A stretch of DNA of 64,000 nt from Nilaparvata lugens (GCF_014356525.2 NC_052516.1:29371973-29435972), one strand, 5' to 3'; positions 35,249 through 47,810 are shown, numbered from the stretch's first letter. Numbers and translations: made by a program. Notes: a model not told the origin generated them from the letters alone.

Positions 35249-36152
35249 TTATGCCGGGTCTACACGACAACGATATTTGCGCAAACTTGGCTCAAAGCCA
35301 GGTTTACGCAAATCTGGCTTCGAGCCAAGTTTGCTCAAACCTCTGTTCACACGACACCAACTTTAACACAAACCTGTATTATAAACTAAACCATATAATA
35401 TGAATTCAATACGAAGTCTTTGAAGTGTTTATAAACTTGAGATGAATAGTAACTCAAGCCTCCTCCTCCCCCTCCCCCACCTCGACCTCCTCCTCCTCGA
35501 CCTCCTCCTCCACCTCCTCCTCCTCCTCACCCTACTCTTCCTCCTCCTCCAACTATTCCTCCTCCTCCTCTCAACTATTCCACCTCCTCCTCTTCCTCCT
35601 CCACCTTCTCCTTCTCCTCCTCCTCTTCCTCTTCCTCATTCTCCACCTACTCCTCCTCCTCACTCACCTACTCCTCCTTCTCCTCCTCTCCCTACTCTTC
35701 CTCCTTCTCCAACTCCTCCTCCTCCTCCTCCTCCCATTTCTCCTCCTTCTCCTCGATAATAATAATAATAATCAAGAATACTGCTTATCAAGTGAAGAGC
35801 GAATAACTATATCTATTACATTACTATAGAGTAAATAAAATAATTATTATCCATTAAAAAATCTTCCTTGTTTTTGAGTATTTTTGAGAATTGACCTCAA
35901 TTCGAGGGTGCTGAATCCGAATCTGAAATCGCGAATTCTCTATCTTCATATTGAAGCGATTCAGGTTTTGATGGATACATGAGACATAATCGTTTCCTAG
36001 AAAAATTGACGCAAAACTGGCTGAGATTGATCGAAGAAAGCACAAACCTTCAAACCTCATTAATTCACAACGATCTGGCGTCTACACGACGCAAACTTAG
36101 CGCAAACCTGGCAGGTTTGCGCTAATATCGTTGTCGTGTAGACCGGGCATTA
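35249..36152. mobile_element. TGCCGGGTCTACACGACAACG MITE
   Basis: Left end TTATGCCGGGTCTACACGAC and right end GTCGTGTAGACCGGGCATTA are inverted repeats, followed by ACGATATTTGCGCAAAC-like subterminal motifs. TTA/TAA at the edges fits a 3-bp duplication. It carries a 300-bp pyrimidine tract internally. About 900 bp. Confidence 0.75.
35455..35757. repeat. CTC pyrimidine tract inside the MITE
   Basis: TCC triplets with TTC, CAC and TAC interruptions, ending in an AATAAT run. Confidence 0.95.
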
Positions 36153-36474
36153 GGGTGAAAACAAAGTCAAGCGGCGAAGGTAGCCTCAAGCTCAAGAGAG
36201 TTGTGTGTCGTGCATGTATTTTAATAGGTCAAAACATACTGCCCCACTATGTGCAAAAGATTTGAATGATTGAAATACATTCAACACTCCCAAACTTGTA
36301 GCCAACCTTCGTCGTTTTACTATGTTTTCAAGCGTAAGGAGCTTTCAAGAAAATTTGAGAAGAGATTTCGTCTAATCAAAGTCTATTAATATCCATTCAG
36401 GAATCTACAAGAGAATAGATGATACTGAAATTCTCGTCGATGAGTCGCCTATAGATGATTCCAGCATTGTGAAT

Positions 36475-36810
36475 TTATTTATTTATTTATTTACAATGCA
36501 AATGACACTGATGTAATAACATTGGAAGATAAAATAATAAGATGGCCCTTGTGCTATTTTTCTTCCAATTTATATAGGTGAAAAAGTCCGAAATAAGGTT
36601 AGAATTTCACGTGTACAATTTTGATAAAATTTTAGTCCAAAACAAAAATGAAAACTATGAATTTTGAATTTAGATGGCTTGAATTAATAAATTGATTAGA
36701 AATATTCCACTCAATTACCATTTGTAACGAATAATATTGAGTTATTTAAGAAGATTTGGAACCATTCAAGCAACACAAACTTGTAAACACTAAAGCTCAG
36801 CTGATTGTTT
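36475..36810 (-). mobile_element. Retroposon tail with TTTATTTATTTA, copy 2
   Basis: Same element and orientation as 19460-19800. Confidence 0.7.
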
Positions 36811-37572
36811 AGTTTAATTAGTTTAGTTTGGCTAGTTATACACACATCGAACTTATAAAGTTAATTCGGAATCTCGAATTTAGAAGCACACACAATATAA
36901 CTTGATAAAAGGGATGCTTGATAAACATACTTATTGCTAAAAAACGGGATTCCAGAAATGACAAAAGAGACAACGAAATAGAGAGAAGATATCAAGTAAG
37001 TTATATTGTCGCCTGTAACAGTTTGAAAAACCAAGAAAAATTAAGTTACATCATGAAAATAGAATCGATGATTCAGAAAGTAGTCTCAAACACAGATATC
37101 AAATATATCATTGCCTTTATTAAAATTTGATAGTTAAACAAACAAGAAAAATTAAGTTACATTATGAAAATAGAATCGATGATTTAGAAAGATAAAAGAT
37201 TGAACGGGAAGTACCAATTCAGATTGTTTACAAACCAAATGGAATAACAAAATAACACTCACTAATAACTTAAAACTGTAAAATTATGATATACTCTAAT
37301 TTAGAATGATATACCATGTCATGTCAAAAAATCAGATTATTTTTATCAAGACGATTAAAATTCTAGATAATATGTCTTGTGAGATAAGCTGATTGATTAC
37401 ACAGCTGAACATAATTCTGTCTCTTTCCCACACAAGCACACGCATCTTCTGTTATCGACAGAGGACGAAATTATAATCTGTTTTTCCAAGGATTAACAAT
37501 AATTATTATCATTTTTATGTCCTTTAGCGAGTTTTCCCAGGGATGAGACCTAGTGAAATAGAATTTTTATAT

Positions 37573-38091
37573 TGAATGAAAATGACTAAGAAATTGTCGA
37601 AGAACCACTGATTTATTGATAATTAGAAAGACCGGTTTCGGTTATTACACCATTGTCAATCTCTGATAAACTAAAACTAAATACAAGAGCAGCAGAATTT
37701 ATACTAGTAGGCGAGTACTGCTATTGGTCGAGGGCATGAACTCCTGCCATTGGCCTAGCTAGACAGTCTCCTCCCCCTCAACGGTGTGACAAAATGGCGG
37801 CTTAAGCAACAGAATCGCCATGATAATAAAATTTACTTTTAGTACAAAATAAGAACCAAGAAAACAAGTGTGAAAGATAATAGAACAAGTATGTAAAAGT
37901 AGAATTGAAGAACACATCAGAGATTGGAATAAACAAAATGGGGAATCTAACTTTGCAGAACATTTGATGTGTAATAACCGAAACCGGTCTTTCTAATTAT
38001 CAATAAATCAGTGGTTTTTTGACAATTTCTTAGTCTTTTTCATTCAATATGAATAATTACCACAATATCAACTTCTCAACTACACAAAAGT
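37573..38091 (+). mobile_element. Penelope-like element with inverted terminal blocks and 12-bp TSD
   Basis: Left arm TGAATGAAAATGACTAAGAA...GACCGGTTTCGGTTATTACA and right arm GTGTAATAACCGAAACCGGT...TTCAATATGAATAATTACC are inverted. Duplications GAATTTTTATAT and GAATTCTTATAT (one mismatch) lie at 37561-37572 and 38092-38103. Just before the right arm is a short coding remnant (next entry). 519 bp, non-autonomous. Inverted terminal blocks and a GIY-YIG relic together point to Penelope-like elements. Confidence 0.75.
37892..37975 (+). pseudogene. GIY-YIG endonuclease C-terminal remnant
   Basis: A frame reads KSRIEEHIRDWNKQNG then ESNFAEHLMCNN before running into the terminal block. The R-x-x-E-H spacing and the FAEHL segment resemble the end of the GIY-YIG domain found after the reverse transcriptase in Penelope-like elements. 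Only about 28 codons remain, and an in-frame stop lies a short way upstream. Family assignment is by eye. Confidence 0.5.
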
Positions 38092-38509
38092 GAATTCTTA
38101 TATCATAATCCTACAATGTTCCAAATTTCGTGAAAATCGTTAGATCCGTTAGACATAAATAAATAATCATATAAATGGCTAAATATATAAATATATACAG
38201 AAATTGCTCGCCTAATATAATAGGATAAGATCAAACAGATCAAGTTCTGTTTAATCTGGTAGAATTGATAAGGAAGGCAAAAAGAAGGTCTAAAATCGAA
38301 CATCCAGAAATCGATATGTGTGTAACTGGCTTTTACAGATGCATCAATAGGGTTCAAGAAAAGACGTCGCCTGATCGAGGTCCACATCTCAACAAGGTTT
38401 GTTCTAAGAAGGTTTCGCTCCATTCAAGAAACTACAACAATATAAATGATACTGTAATTTTTAAATATGAAGTGACGGGGAGGGGTTGTTACAGAATAAT
38501 AAAACATAG

Positions 38510-39300
38510 CGACAATAGGAGGAGAGAGAAGAAAGGGGTGTCTGGAAGAAAAATAGAGAAAGAAATTGCGGGCGCTGGGTGTGAAGACAGAAGAAATAAG
38601 CGAGATAAAAAATTGAAGGCATCAGTTGTTTGTGAGGGAGGAGAAATATAGGGGGGAGGAAGAGGAGGAGAATACTGTGATCTTTGTTTAGACGGGAGTG
38701 AAGCGTCTAAATATTCAGGGCACACAAAAAGAGAGGAGTACTCCATCACTTATTCAAATTGCATCATCCGACGCCCAGCCTTGTTGACTGGTGTGTTTGT
38801 ACAGAGAACGAGGTGTAGGAGGAAGAAAGAAAGGGAAGATGAAGAGGAAAAGGAGAGGCTGGAACAGGAACAGGAGCAGGTAAATGATAATGGGAAAGAT
38901 GGAGACTAAGAGGAGCATGAGGAGGACAAAAATGGGGAATGTAAAGCATAAGAAGATAACAAACAAGAAAGAAGAAGATAGTCAAGGAGAGAACAATCGA
39001 GGAATAAGAGAATAGTCAAGAATAGAAAAAACAAGGAAGAGGAGAATAGCCAAGGAGAAAAAAGATGTAGAAGAGGGGATGGAAGAATAATTTGGATAGG
39101 TGATGAAGAGGAAGTGATATTTGGAAGTGAAGTAGATAGTGAAGAATAATTGGAAAAATTAGTGATAGATAAGTGAGGAGAGAAAAAAAAAACAGATGTA
39201 AGGCGACGAGTTTTTGGAGATTGGATATATTGAAACGGATGGAGGAAAAGGAATAAATGAGAGAGAATCAGAAGAGGAGAAAATGAATTTGATTGAATTG
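38510..39300. repeat. Purine-rich tract
   Basis: GA and GGA-rich with AAGAAG words. Minus frames over it are Leu/Phe/Pro/Ser-rich artefacts. Confidence 0.75.
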
Positions 39301-39304
39301 ATTT

Positions 39305-40530
39305 GATCAATCCTGGTAGGGCGCATCCGGCCTTCTCTTACGCTAAACCCTGGAAGAAAGTAGAGAAATTCAGAAGAAAGTTAGTAGATCACATATTTAT
39401 TCTCTATTTCGAGAATATTCAGAGTTCATGTGGATCTACAATGTTGAAAAAACTATCATGAGATGAAAAAATTAAGAAGAGAGAGAAATTATTGACGGAA
39501 AAGTACAGGTGACAATGGGAGAGAAAAATATGAGGTAGCAGCTTTAAAAGGGAAATGAGAACGAAAAGATTAGATAATGAATAAGTTCATTCAATTAGAA
39601 GAGATAGAAATGAGAGAGTAGTCGATAAAAGAAAAGAATAACTAGTGGAAGAGGATTGAGTACAAGGGAAAGAAGATGTTGGAGAAAGAAATTAAATGAA
39701 GAATATTGTAAAAGAAGACAGAGTAAAGCAACAAAATAAGAAAAACGGAGGATATGGGTGATGAAAGATTGCAGAAGATGAAAGAGTGAAAAAAGAAACA
39801 GCGGAAGACGAGAAATATTAAATTTCTCTCTACTTCGCAAAAAGAAGACAATGAGGGAGAAGAAGAATCATATCTGATGGCAAGAAATCTCATAATGGTT
39901 TCCTTGCACAGTTCATTCAAAAATATTGAAAAGTTATTATCAATGATTCAAGTATTTTCGTTCGACATTCGAGTACAATAAATGAATCACCATTGATGAA
40001 TAATGAATTCAGGATGAATATTGATAGATGACGTGCAAGATGAGATGATGACCTTAGAGAAAACTCAAGAGAGAGAAAGAGGAAGAGAGATGGACAGAGT
40101 TGAAGGGGGAAGAAATATGAAAAATTGGGAAAGAGAAATAAAAATGATGACAGGGACGATTTAGAACGTGACTGGAATAAGTGAAGAAAATGTGGACATT
40201 ACTTGGTTCCATCTTTTCGTTTCCCCTTCACCCCTCTCCCTCATCCCCTTATTCTTCGTCTTCTGAGAAGGTTTTCCAAAACATGAATGACGGAGAGCGC
40301 TGCTAGTGGTATCGCTCCCAGTAATGGCACAAAATGATGACTTCTGTGCTGGTTTGTGGGTGAGAAATCGAAGAACCTTCATAAATTCGTGAGTTCTCAA
40401 ACTGATCAAATTTGAACTACCATAAACTGGTCCAGCCAGAAATCAATCTTCAATAGATGAATGTAAATAATGAAGCAACAGAAGCTTCTTAATATAGTAT
40501 CTTACGTATAATTAGTAATTGAATAGATAA
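39305..40530. other. Unassigned purine-leaning DNA
   Basis: GA-rich patches at 39590-39860 and 40060-40140. No gene recognised. Confidence 0.5.
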
Positions 40531-40540
40531 TGAATTAATA

Positions 40541-41456
40541 TCGGGGCACCGAGCTTCGCTCGTTATTTATTTATTGATAAACAGAACACAATTATTTAAA
40601 ATGATTGGGGAAGGACTAATAGGCACAGCCCAAAACTGTTTCTTCCCCGAATTTTGATTTATACACTATAAATATTCCAAAAAGTAGGTTATGTTCCATA
40701 CAATTGAATTCAGGTCCAATTTTCGGTCCATAAAACACTTGAAAACAGAAAAGTTCTAATTTAGATTGTTTGCAAACCAATTTGAATAACAAAATAACAC
40801 TAACTAATCACTTGAAACTATAAAATAGTGATCAACTTTGAAAATTATGATATACTCTTATTAAGAATGATACACCATGTCATGTCAACAAATCAGATTA
40901 TTTTGATCAAATCGATTAAAATTTCTAGATTAATATTTCTCGTGAATAATTCTCTGATTGATTGCAAATAGTTGAACAGTTGAACATTATTCTGTCTCTC
41001 TTCCACACAGGCACTCACATCTTCTGTTTTCGACAGACGACGAAATTATCATCTATTTTTGAAGGATGAATAATTATTATCCTTTTCAAGTCCTTCAGCG
41101 AGTTTTCCCAGGGATAAGACCTAGTGCAATCGAATATCATAAAGGTGGGCGCACACAGATCGTCATCGGACGGACGGCACGCATCGGACGGATCTGACGA
41201 TTGGATTTCATGCATACCCATTGGAGTATAGGTATGCGCACTCCAATTGAAAACAATGCATCAAATCTAATCGTCCGATCCGTCCGATGCGTGCCGTCCG
41301 TCCGATGACGATCTGTGTGCGCCTACCTTAAACCCACTATGTTCCAAATTCCGTGAAAATCATTAGAGCCGTTTTTGAGATCCGTTGGACATACATAACC
41401 AGATAACCAGATATCTAGATAACCATATACATAAATTAAGCTTAATATAATAGGAT
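40541..41456 (-). mobile_element. Helitron-like copy with retroposon and MITE inserts
   Basis: Plus-strand start CGGGGCACCGAGCTTCGC and end AATATAATAGGAT. It contains a hairpin-type retroposon tail near 40600-40700 (GGGGAAGGACTAATAGGC...TTTCTTCCCC) and the MITE at 41143-41328. The 40740-41100 part matches 37195-37560. Confidence 0.65.
41143..41328. mobile_element. PIF/Harbinger-like MITE, near-perfect foldback
   Basis: Ends AGGTGGGCGCACACAGATCG and CGATCTGTGTGCGCCTACCT are inverted repeats that continue through CGGACGGACGGCACGCATCG for over 70 bp per arm with almost no mismatch. TAA duplications lie at 41140-41142 and 41329-41331. High arm identity indicates a young copy. Confidence 0.92.
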
Positions 41457-41459
41457 GAC

Positions 41460-42465
41460 TATTTTGGTGAATTACTACCTTCAAATAATGAAGCAGCAGA
41501 ATCTTGTTAATATAAAACAGTATCTCACACACTATTAGTAGTGGAACAGATAATCAATTATGACTATCTTGGAAAATTATAGGCATCACCAGCAGTAAGA
41601 TGTTCTTTCTCGAGAAATTTATCAAGAATGTGTAACATCTCAGATAAGTTTGAGATTATGGTTAGGGTTGAGGTAGGGTTGGGTGGAGAAGTGTCAATTT
41701 AAAGATCTTGTTCTTAAATGACAATATTCCAGTCTATTCTATTCTAAAATTATTTGATCATTCTAGATTTTAGAACTTCGAAACAGGAATTTTGCTATTA
41801 GAGTTGACCAGCAGCTCCAATCTTCTGTATCATCGCATGTACATTACAATAAAGTTTTTTAAGAGGGAGACTCGTTAACTATTAGTTCATCACCTCACCT
41901 CTTAGTAACTAGCTTAGCAACATAGCTAAACGTTTTTTTGGGAGCAAATTTCGAACAGAAACTCTTTCTATATTTTGATTGTTTTTATATGGTAAATTAC
42001 AATTTGAAACAATTTGGACATTCATAATGGTCGAGATAATTTTGAAAATGTTTTTTTTTCTGTGAAAATTGAAATTTGAGTTTCAACCTTCTTCAACCTC
42101 AAAATTGTTCCAGCAATCAAATTTTTTACTTAAATGTGTGTAACGCTAGTTCGCCTCCATGGTGCACATTGGGTAACGCTGAATGGACTAGCAAATAATG
42201 GCGGTCAGACAAACTTATGTTCTCCTGACCGAAAACTACACAACATCTCAAAGAAATTGGAAATATACAGTGTATATGTTGGCATTTGAGACCCATGAGC
42301 TTCATATGTTTCGTGTATCTGTAAACGCTAAATAAATAGATATGAAAATCACCTCACTGGAAGAGTTTGAGGAGGATTCAGATTGTTTTATTTGTCAACA
42401 AAATAAAATTCAATTTTTACGTTGAGAACAAACAATAGTGAGAGAAAATGATTAATCAAGTAAGG
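41460..42465. other. Unassigned AT-rich DNA
   Basis: No bounded repeat, RNA or gene recognised. Confidence 0.5.
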
Positions 42466-42469
42466 AATC

Positions 42470-42700
42470 ATGATCAGGGGGGAAAGGATTTGAAAGGTAG
42501 AGGAAGAGGAAAGAAAAGAGAAGAAGAAGAAGGAGAGGCTTCAGGAAGGAAAGAACATGCAGTAAGTTAGGACAGGTTCAGAAGAAGGAGAATGAGGGAA
42601 AGAAGATGCAAGGAATAAGGACGAGAAAGAGGAGAAAAAGAAAGTGACGACAAGAATAAAAAACTAGGGTAAATAGTTGAGAATAGAGAGAAGAATGTAA
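42470..42700. repeat. Purine-rich GA tract
   Basis: GAAGAGGAAAGAAAAGAGAAG-like sequence without a fixed unit. Confidence 0.7.
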
Positions 42701-43082
42701 AGAGTGAGTAGAACGACATCAGAGACCAGGCTTCACAACCTTGAACGAAAAATGGTACCAAAAATAATGAGTTCTCAGCTCGACCGAGAAAAGAAAAGCG
42801 TTATCCATTTGAGAGAATCTCCTCTGTGGATGATTTCTCTTTTCCGGCTTTCCCTGCACAATTTTCCCGCAATTTTTCCTCTCGCAGTGGTGATTTTTCC
42901 TCACACCTTGACGAGCGTTTGAGCGTTTGCCATCTATCTGTCGAAACTCGCGCTGTATGCTTTTCTTTCTGGTGGTGGCATCCCTTAATCTATCAAGCTG
43001 ACCTACCTTTCTCATCAATACTAAACGATTACTGAACGATACTTGCTCATCAACGACAAAGTGATCCAATGCAGCCATAATT

Positions 43083-43230
43083 TCTATTTATTATTTATTT
43101 ATTTATTTATTTATATTTTTCACAAAGAAGTACTGATTGAGAGAGGAAAACTTAGGATACTCCTTGAACTATTTCTCTCCCAAATTTAGATAATATTTTA
43201 TAAGTCAAAAAATTTAAATTTATAAAACAT
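43083..43230 (-). mobile_element. Retroposon 3' end with hairpin and (TTTA)n
   Basis: TTTATTTATTTATTTA at the left is a minus-strand tail; GAGAGAGGAAAACTTAGG and CTATTTCTCTCCCAAATTT form the hairpin stem. Confidence 0.6.
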
Positions 43231-43286
43231 TGTCAAGAGAAATGTTTACTGGAGGCGCAAATGTTTGTATCGGCCTTCATTATTAA

Positions 43287-43515
43287 CTAGCAGGTAACCC
43301 GTGCTCCGCAAGGGTCTGATTAAAAACCTGAAAACTTGACCTACTAGAATCTTGAAGATTTTAGAATAGGCCTACAACCATCCCCGGTAAATTTAGAATC
43401 TACATGCAAATTTTCAAGTTAATCAGTCCAGTAGTTCAGACGTGAAGATGCGCCATTCGTGAATTTCTTACCCGTACGTGAATAAGCAAATTCTTTCCTT
43501 TATAATAATATCATA
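43287..43515 (-). mobile_element. Non-autonomous Helitron, copy 1
   Basis: On the minus strand the 3' end is CCCTTGC-GGA-GCACGGG, then TTACCTG and CTAG, followed by T, the classic Helitron layout of hairpin, about 10 bases and CTRR. The 5' side contains TATTATTATAAAGGAAAG. It carries the GTCCAGTAGTTCAGACGTG segment. Confidence 0.8.
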
Positions 43516-43682
43516 GGTAAACTTCAGTAAGATCGGCTGCCTGCTTGGGAAAAGGAATCAAGGGAGAGAACTTTTATACCATTAAACAAGTGAAGGAAAA
43601 GATAATTAAGATTTGCGATATGCTTCCAACTTCCAGAATGGACATGATTGATACCAGCCACGTACCGAATCACCTCAATTTG

Positions 43683-43780
43683 TACTGATCAAATTGTAAC
43701 AAGTAAGGGTAGAATAACATTATCTCTACTGATCAAATTGTAACAAGTAAGGGTATAATAAAATTATCTCTACTGATTTG
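43683..43780. repeat. 44-bp tandem duplication
   Basis: TACTGATCAAATTGTAACAA...ATTATCTC repeats at a 44-bp period, two full copies and the start of a third. Confidence 0.9.
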
Positions 43781-43799
43781 ATACTAAAACTTGGCACAG

Positions 43800-44860
43800 A
43801 AACTACCGATTGCAAACGAACAGAACCGAAGTTTACTTCACCGCCTAACCACGCCCTAGACTCAATAAATTTCCCATTTTTCGACCGAATTTGACTTATG
43901 ATGCATGATTTTGGACCGCGTTGACGAGCAGAGGATAATGAAGTGTAGTACGATGAAATCTGACCATTGTGTCAAAAGTTATAAGGGTTTGAAATTTTGA
44001 TCCTTCAGGTGTCCTGAAGCGCGCCTATCCACTAGGAAATACTGAAATGAAGTGCATCTAACGTTTGATTCTCATAGAACATTATCTCATGAACTTATGT
44101 CATTGTGTGAAATATCAACGTGAGGACAATGTAGATGATGATCGTTTTAGTTGAAAATTAAGCGTTTTTCACAATACAAGAAGCATTGTTGTCAGGTGTA
44201 CATGGAATTCTATATGAGATAGAGCGCTCTACCTGATCTCAGATTGTAGAGCACAAAAATATGCTCAAAGGGATTTTGAATTATACATGTAAATGGTAAC
44301 AATCGGAAGATATTGTTGATAAAAAAGCTAAAATTAATCAAAATTGATTTTTTCTTCTAATTTCACTCATTTTTGAAGAATCATAACTCAGTACTCATTG
44401 CAGATCGAGAGTTACAAATTATCTCATTTTATTCAGAATTTTATAATCTAAAAAGAAGGCGAGAGCCAATTTTTCTGTCCGATTACGAGATTTAGCAGAA
44501 ATAGCTGAAAACTGGAAAATGAGCCGAAAATACGACGTTTTTGGGCCACTCTGTATCAGCACAAGGAAATTTTGCATGAAGAAATTGGTTCTGGACTTCT
44601 CTTATGTACCCAAATAGTATATTAAAAATCAGAACTACAATATAAATTGCATGCACCAATGTATATATATAGTGACTGGACTATATAGAAGTTTCCCTTT
44701 ATCAATTCTCCAAAGTCCTTTAAAACCGTCCTTAAGACCGTCAAAAACCTGGTAGATGAAAAATTGTTTAATGTCAATATTATCATTTCGTTGTACACAT
44801 TTTATCATAGAATAAGAATAGAGGAACATTTTGTACGTCACTTTCAAATAGAGCGACTAT
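43800..44860. other. Unassigned DNA, perhaps transposon body
   Basis: TTTTTGGGCCACTCTGTAT near 44538 resembles a CCACCCTGTAT transposon end, but no left partner was found. Confidence 0.4.
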
Positions 44861-44867
44861 TTACAGT

Positions 44868-45480
44868 GGGTATACAGAGTCTTTTTAAATGATGGACCCA
44901 TTTTCAAAATATGGTAGACTATTTATTGAAGTAAAAATGCAAAATGGACGACCTTTATACCAATGGAAAGAGAAATTTCAAAGTTTCAATACCTTAGAAG
45001 TGTTCAATGTGGCCCCCGGATGCTGCACGGCAAACATCTACGCGGTAGCCAAACTCGTCCCACACGCCAGAATGCAATACCTGTAGAATGCAATACATTT
45101 TTACATTCTATACTGACTGACTATTTATGACGACGTTCCATTTAATAACAAAAGTTATTCGATAGTATGCGATACGTGATGCGAAACAACATTGAAGACA
45201 TTGTCTATGTTTTCTCAATGGTTCCATTAACAATAGTTTTTAATCATGTTCTTAGGAAACTCGTTTATCAACCTCTAACTAAACAACGAAAATCATGGTT
45301 ATGTTCTGGTAACGTTCACCTTTTTAAAACTGAATCGTACCAGGGAATAATACGTAAATATGAAACGTTTGTGGATAAATTAATGCATGATGTAATTTTC
45401 GCTGTAGAATACTTCTATCTAAGATTAGTTGCTATTTTTGACCCAGAATCCCAGGTTCCCAAATAGAACATAAAGGATTC
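44868..45480 (+). mobile_element. Possible TACAGGGTG-type DNA element fragment
   Basis: TATACAGAGTCTTTTTAAAT followed by GATGGACCCATTTTCAAAAT looks like a decayed TACAGGGTGTC end. A 99-codon frame at 45167-45466 has balanced composition but no recognised motif. The right end was not located. Confidence 0.35.
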
Positions 45481-46379
45481 ATTGCATGCGAATGATCTTT
45501 CCCTGAAATGTGGATCAGCTATTCCTGCTTTATTTCAGGGACAGCTCGTGTCTAATTCCCTTCCTATCGGATTCCTGGAATAACATTTTGTCGCCTAATC
45601 ACCGTTCAAGTTTATCTTCCTATCTCATTCTCTCTCTTTTTCTTCCTCCTCACCCCATCCACATTCAAATACAACCCTAATATTTACTCAATCGATTTTC
45701 TTGAATAACATTTGATACCTGAACACCACTAAACTTATATCCATCTCAATTCCTGCATCTACCCTCGTATTTCTCCTATTTCATCATGATCTTTTGATAT
45801 TTTTATTTTTGGTTTTGAAGCATCTAAAATCTACTTTGTGAAGGTATTTAAAAGACTGAAAATCTTGTGAAGTGAAGAGCTAGAAGACTGAACCTGTCTC
45901 GGACTATGAATCCAAATGAATATGAATTCGCACTTTTTTCTCTCACTTCTACATACTCTCTCACATTTTCCCCTAATCTCTCATACTCTCTTCTCTTTCC
46001 CCAAATTATTCTTCTTCCCTTATCATTCTATTCTTATTATAATGATAAACAGCTGTTGTAGCTATGGTGGACGTGATATTTTGGATCTCAAAATTTATGT
46101 GCTTTAAATTCTATGTTCCGTGAATTTGATGTTTGTTTCACGTTTTAAAATAAGTTTTATCATAAATCCCTCTAAACTTGAAATTATTTGTTTTATTCTA
46201 GTTTGTAGTTTCTGATTGATGATTTGGTGTGGAAACTGAAACATAGCCTACATAATATTGAGACAAAATGAGGAAATAGAAGTTGTGAGAAAAAGCCATT
46301 CTTCTCCTCAGACTTTTGTATTGTTTGCTCTATCAAAAAAAAAATAATAAAAGAAATAGATAAATGTTCTTAACTTTCC

Positions 46380-46600
46380 TTAGCTCTCTCATTATTCTGT
46401 TCCCAAATCATTCTCTATTGCTCTCTCTCTCTCTCTCTCTCTCCTTCTCTTTCCCTAAATAATTATTCTATTCTTTCCTCTCCTGCTCACTCAATTCTCT
46501 GTTCTCAAATCATTCGTTCTTGCTCTCTCTCTCTTTCTCTCTCCTCTGCTCACTTTCTCACTATCTTCTCTCTTTCCAAAAGTCATTCTCTTATCATTGC
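46380..46600. repeat. (CT)n-rich tract
   Basis: A pure CT run at about 46423-46444 within T/C-rich sequence. Confidence 0.85.
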
Positions 46601-46609
46601 CTCCTTCTC

Positions 46610-47285
46610 TAATAATTCACTCATCTCTTTTCCATTCTTCCCACAAAATAGAACAGCAGAGATTTGGTCACTATGTTCGGTATACAATGTTTTTCCACAG
46701 ATTTTCACTGTGAAAATCTCTCAATATCCTTCTCATAATCATCACAAGAATTCGCATTCAAGAAGACTCCATCGAGACTTCAGTTAATGAACGTTTTCAG
46801 CCTAGCAATTGACAGGTAGTGTATCCTTAATATTGAATCAATTCCGGTGTTGTTTGAACAGAGGTTTGAGTTCTGTTATATTCAGGGTCTTTTATCAATT
46901 TTCCCGTTGAGTGTAAAATGATAAATATATTTGAAATCGATGTAAAGTGATCCACCTGCGTTCGCCAATAAACCTTCTTTTGATAACCAATATTCTTGGT
47001 TGACATGGAAAGATTGGTTACCCTATGATAATGGGTTAAGCAAAAAGCAGCTCTCAAAACAAAGAAATTCTACATTGTTTTTCAAACAAGACAATCTTCT
47101 CTAATATCATGTTCCCACAGAAAAAAATCTATACAAAACAATACCAAATGCATTATTTATTATTACAGGCGCTCTGAAAAAAAATTGAATTGGATTTCTT
47201 ATGATAGTTCCAATTTCAAGAGACGCCAGGAATTGGTATCTACCAGTGTTTCAGTCTGGTATTATTGGATTAATGATAAAGAAAT
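46610..47285. other. Unassigned DNA
   Basis: No supported features. Confidence 0.5.
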
Positions 47286-47286
47286 A

Positions 47287-47810
47287 GTTATTTGTGCAAC
47301 TAGTGCGCAAAGTGACAGTTTGCTGCACCGAAAGAAACGTTTACGCGGAATGGTTTCTTGAGTGCAGCAGAGGAACTTTGCGCACGTATTTCACATTAAG
47401 TTTTTCCTACAGTTACCATTGAATATGAAAAGTGGGTAATTATGGGTAAAATTGCCTGAAATCCATCAAATAACTTAGTAGTGTTTGAATGGCGGGGGGC
47501 AGCTGTGTGGTGTGTGCTGTGGTGGCACTGTGCTGTCGTTGTCCTCCATTATAATATCTACTTAATAATTAGCGCGTTGTGCTTGGTTGCACCTCTGCTC
47601 ACTATAGCAGCCACAGCAGTCACTGTTACCAACTTCATTTTGATTTTGCTGCACTGTTGCTCCATATAACCTACTAAGTATTTTGCGTTGCCATGTTGCA
47701 AATCTGGAGTGCAGAAAAATTTTTCCCGCACTAGAGCGGAAAAGTGATTCTTTGCGTTCTGTAATCAGTGCAGCAATGGCCACTTTTCAACGTAACTGTA
47801 GGAAAAATGA
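47287..47810 (-). mobile_element. TTTTCCTACAGTTAC foldback family, copy 2
   Basis: Reverse orientation of 1968-2497, with the hairpin part at 47295-47393 and the TIR-bounded part at 47401-47807. Two short frames cross it in opposite directions and are not genes. Confidence 0.75.

Larger units (their letters stand above)
37195..38226 (-). mobile_element. Helitron-like subfamily B copy, interrupted by a Penelope-like element
   Basis: Shares about 700 bp with 40740-41456 (AGATTGTTTACAAACCAA, ACCATGTCATGTCAA, CACGCATCTTCTGTTATCGAC) and the TC-start half with the other copies. It is split at 37573-38091; outside the insert the sequence joins at GAATTTTTATAT / CATAATCC. Confidence 0.65.

Noticed and set aside
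42719..43078. 119-codon minus-strand frame with balanced composition
   Set aside because: No recognised motif or family, no visible splice or promoter context, and the plus strand is also open. It might be an exon, but the sequence alone does not support it.
45167..45466. 99-codon plus-strand frame
   Set aside because: Possibly a fragment of a transposon protein, but no catalytic motif is visible.
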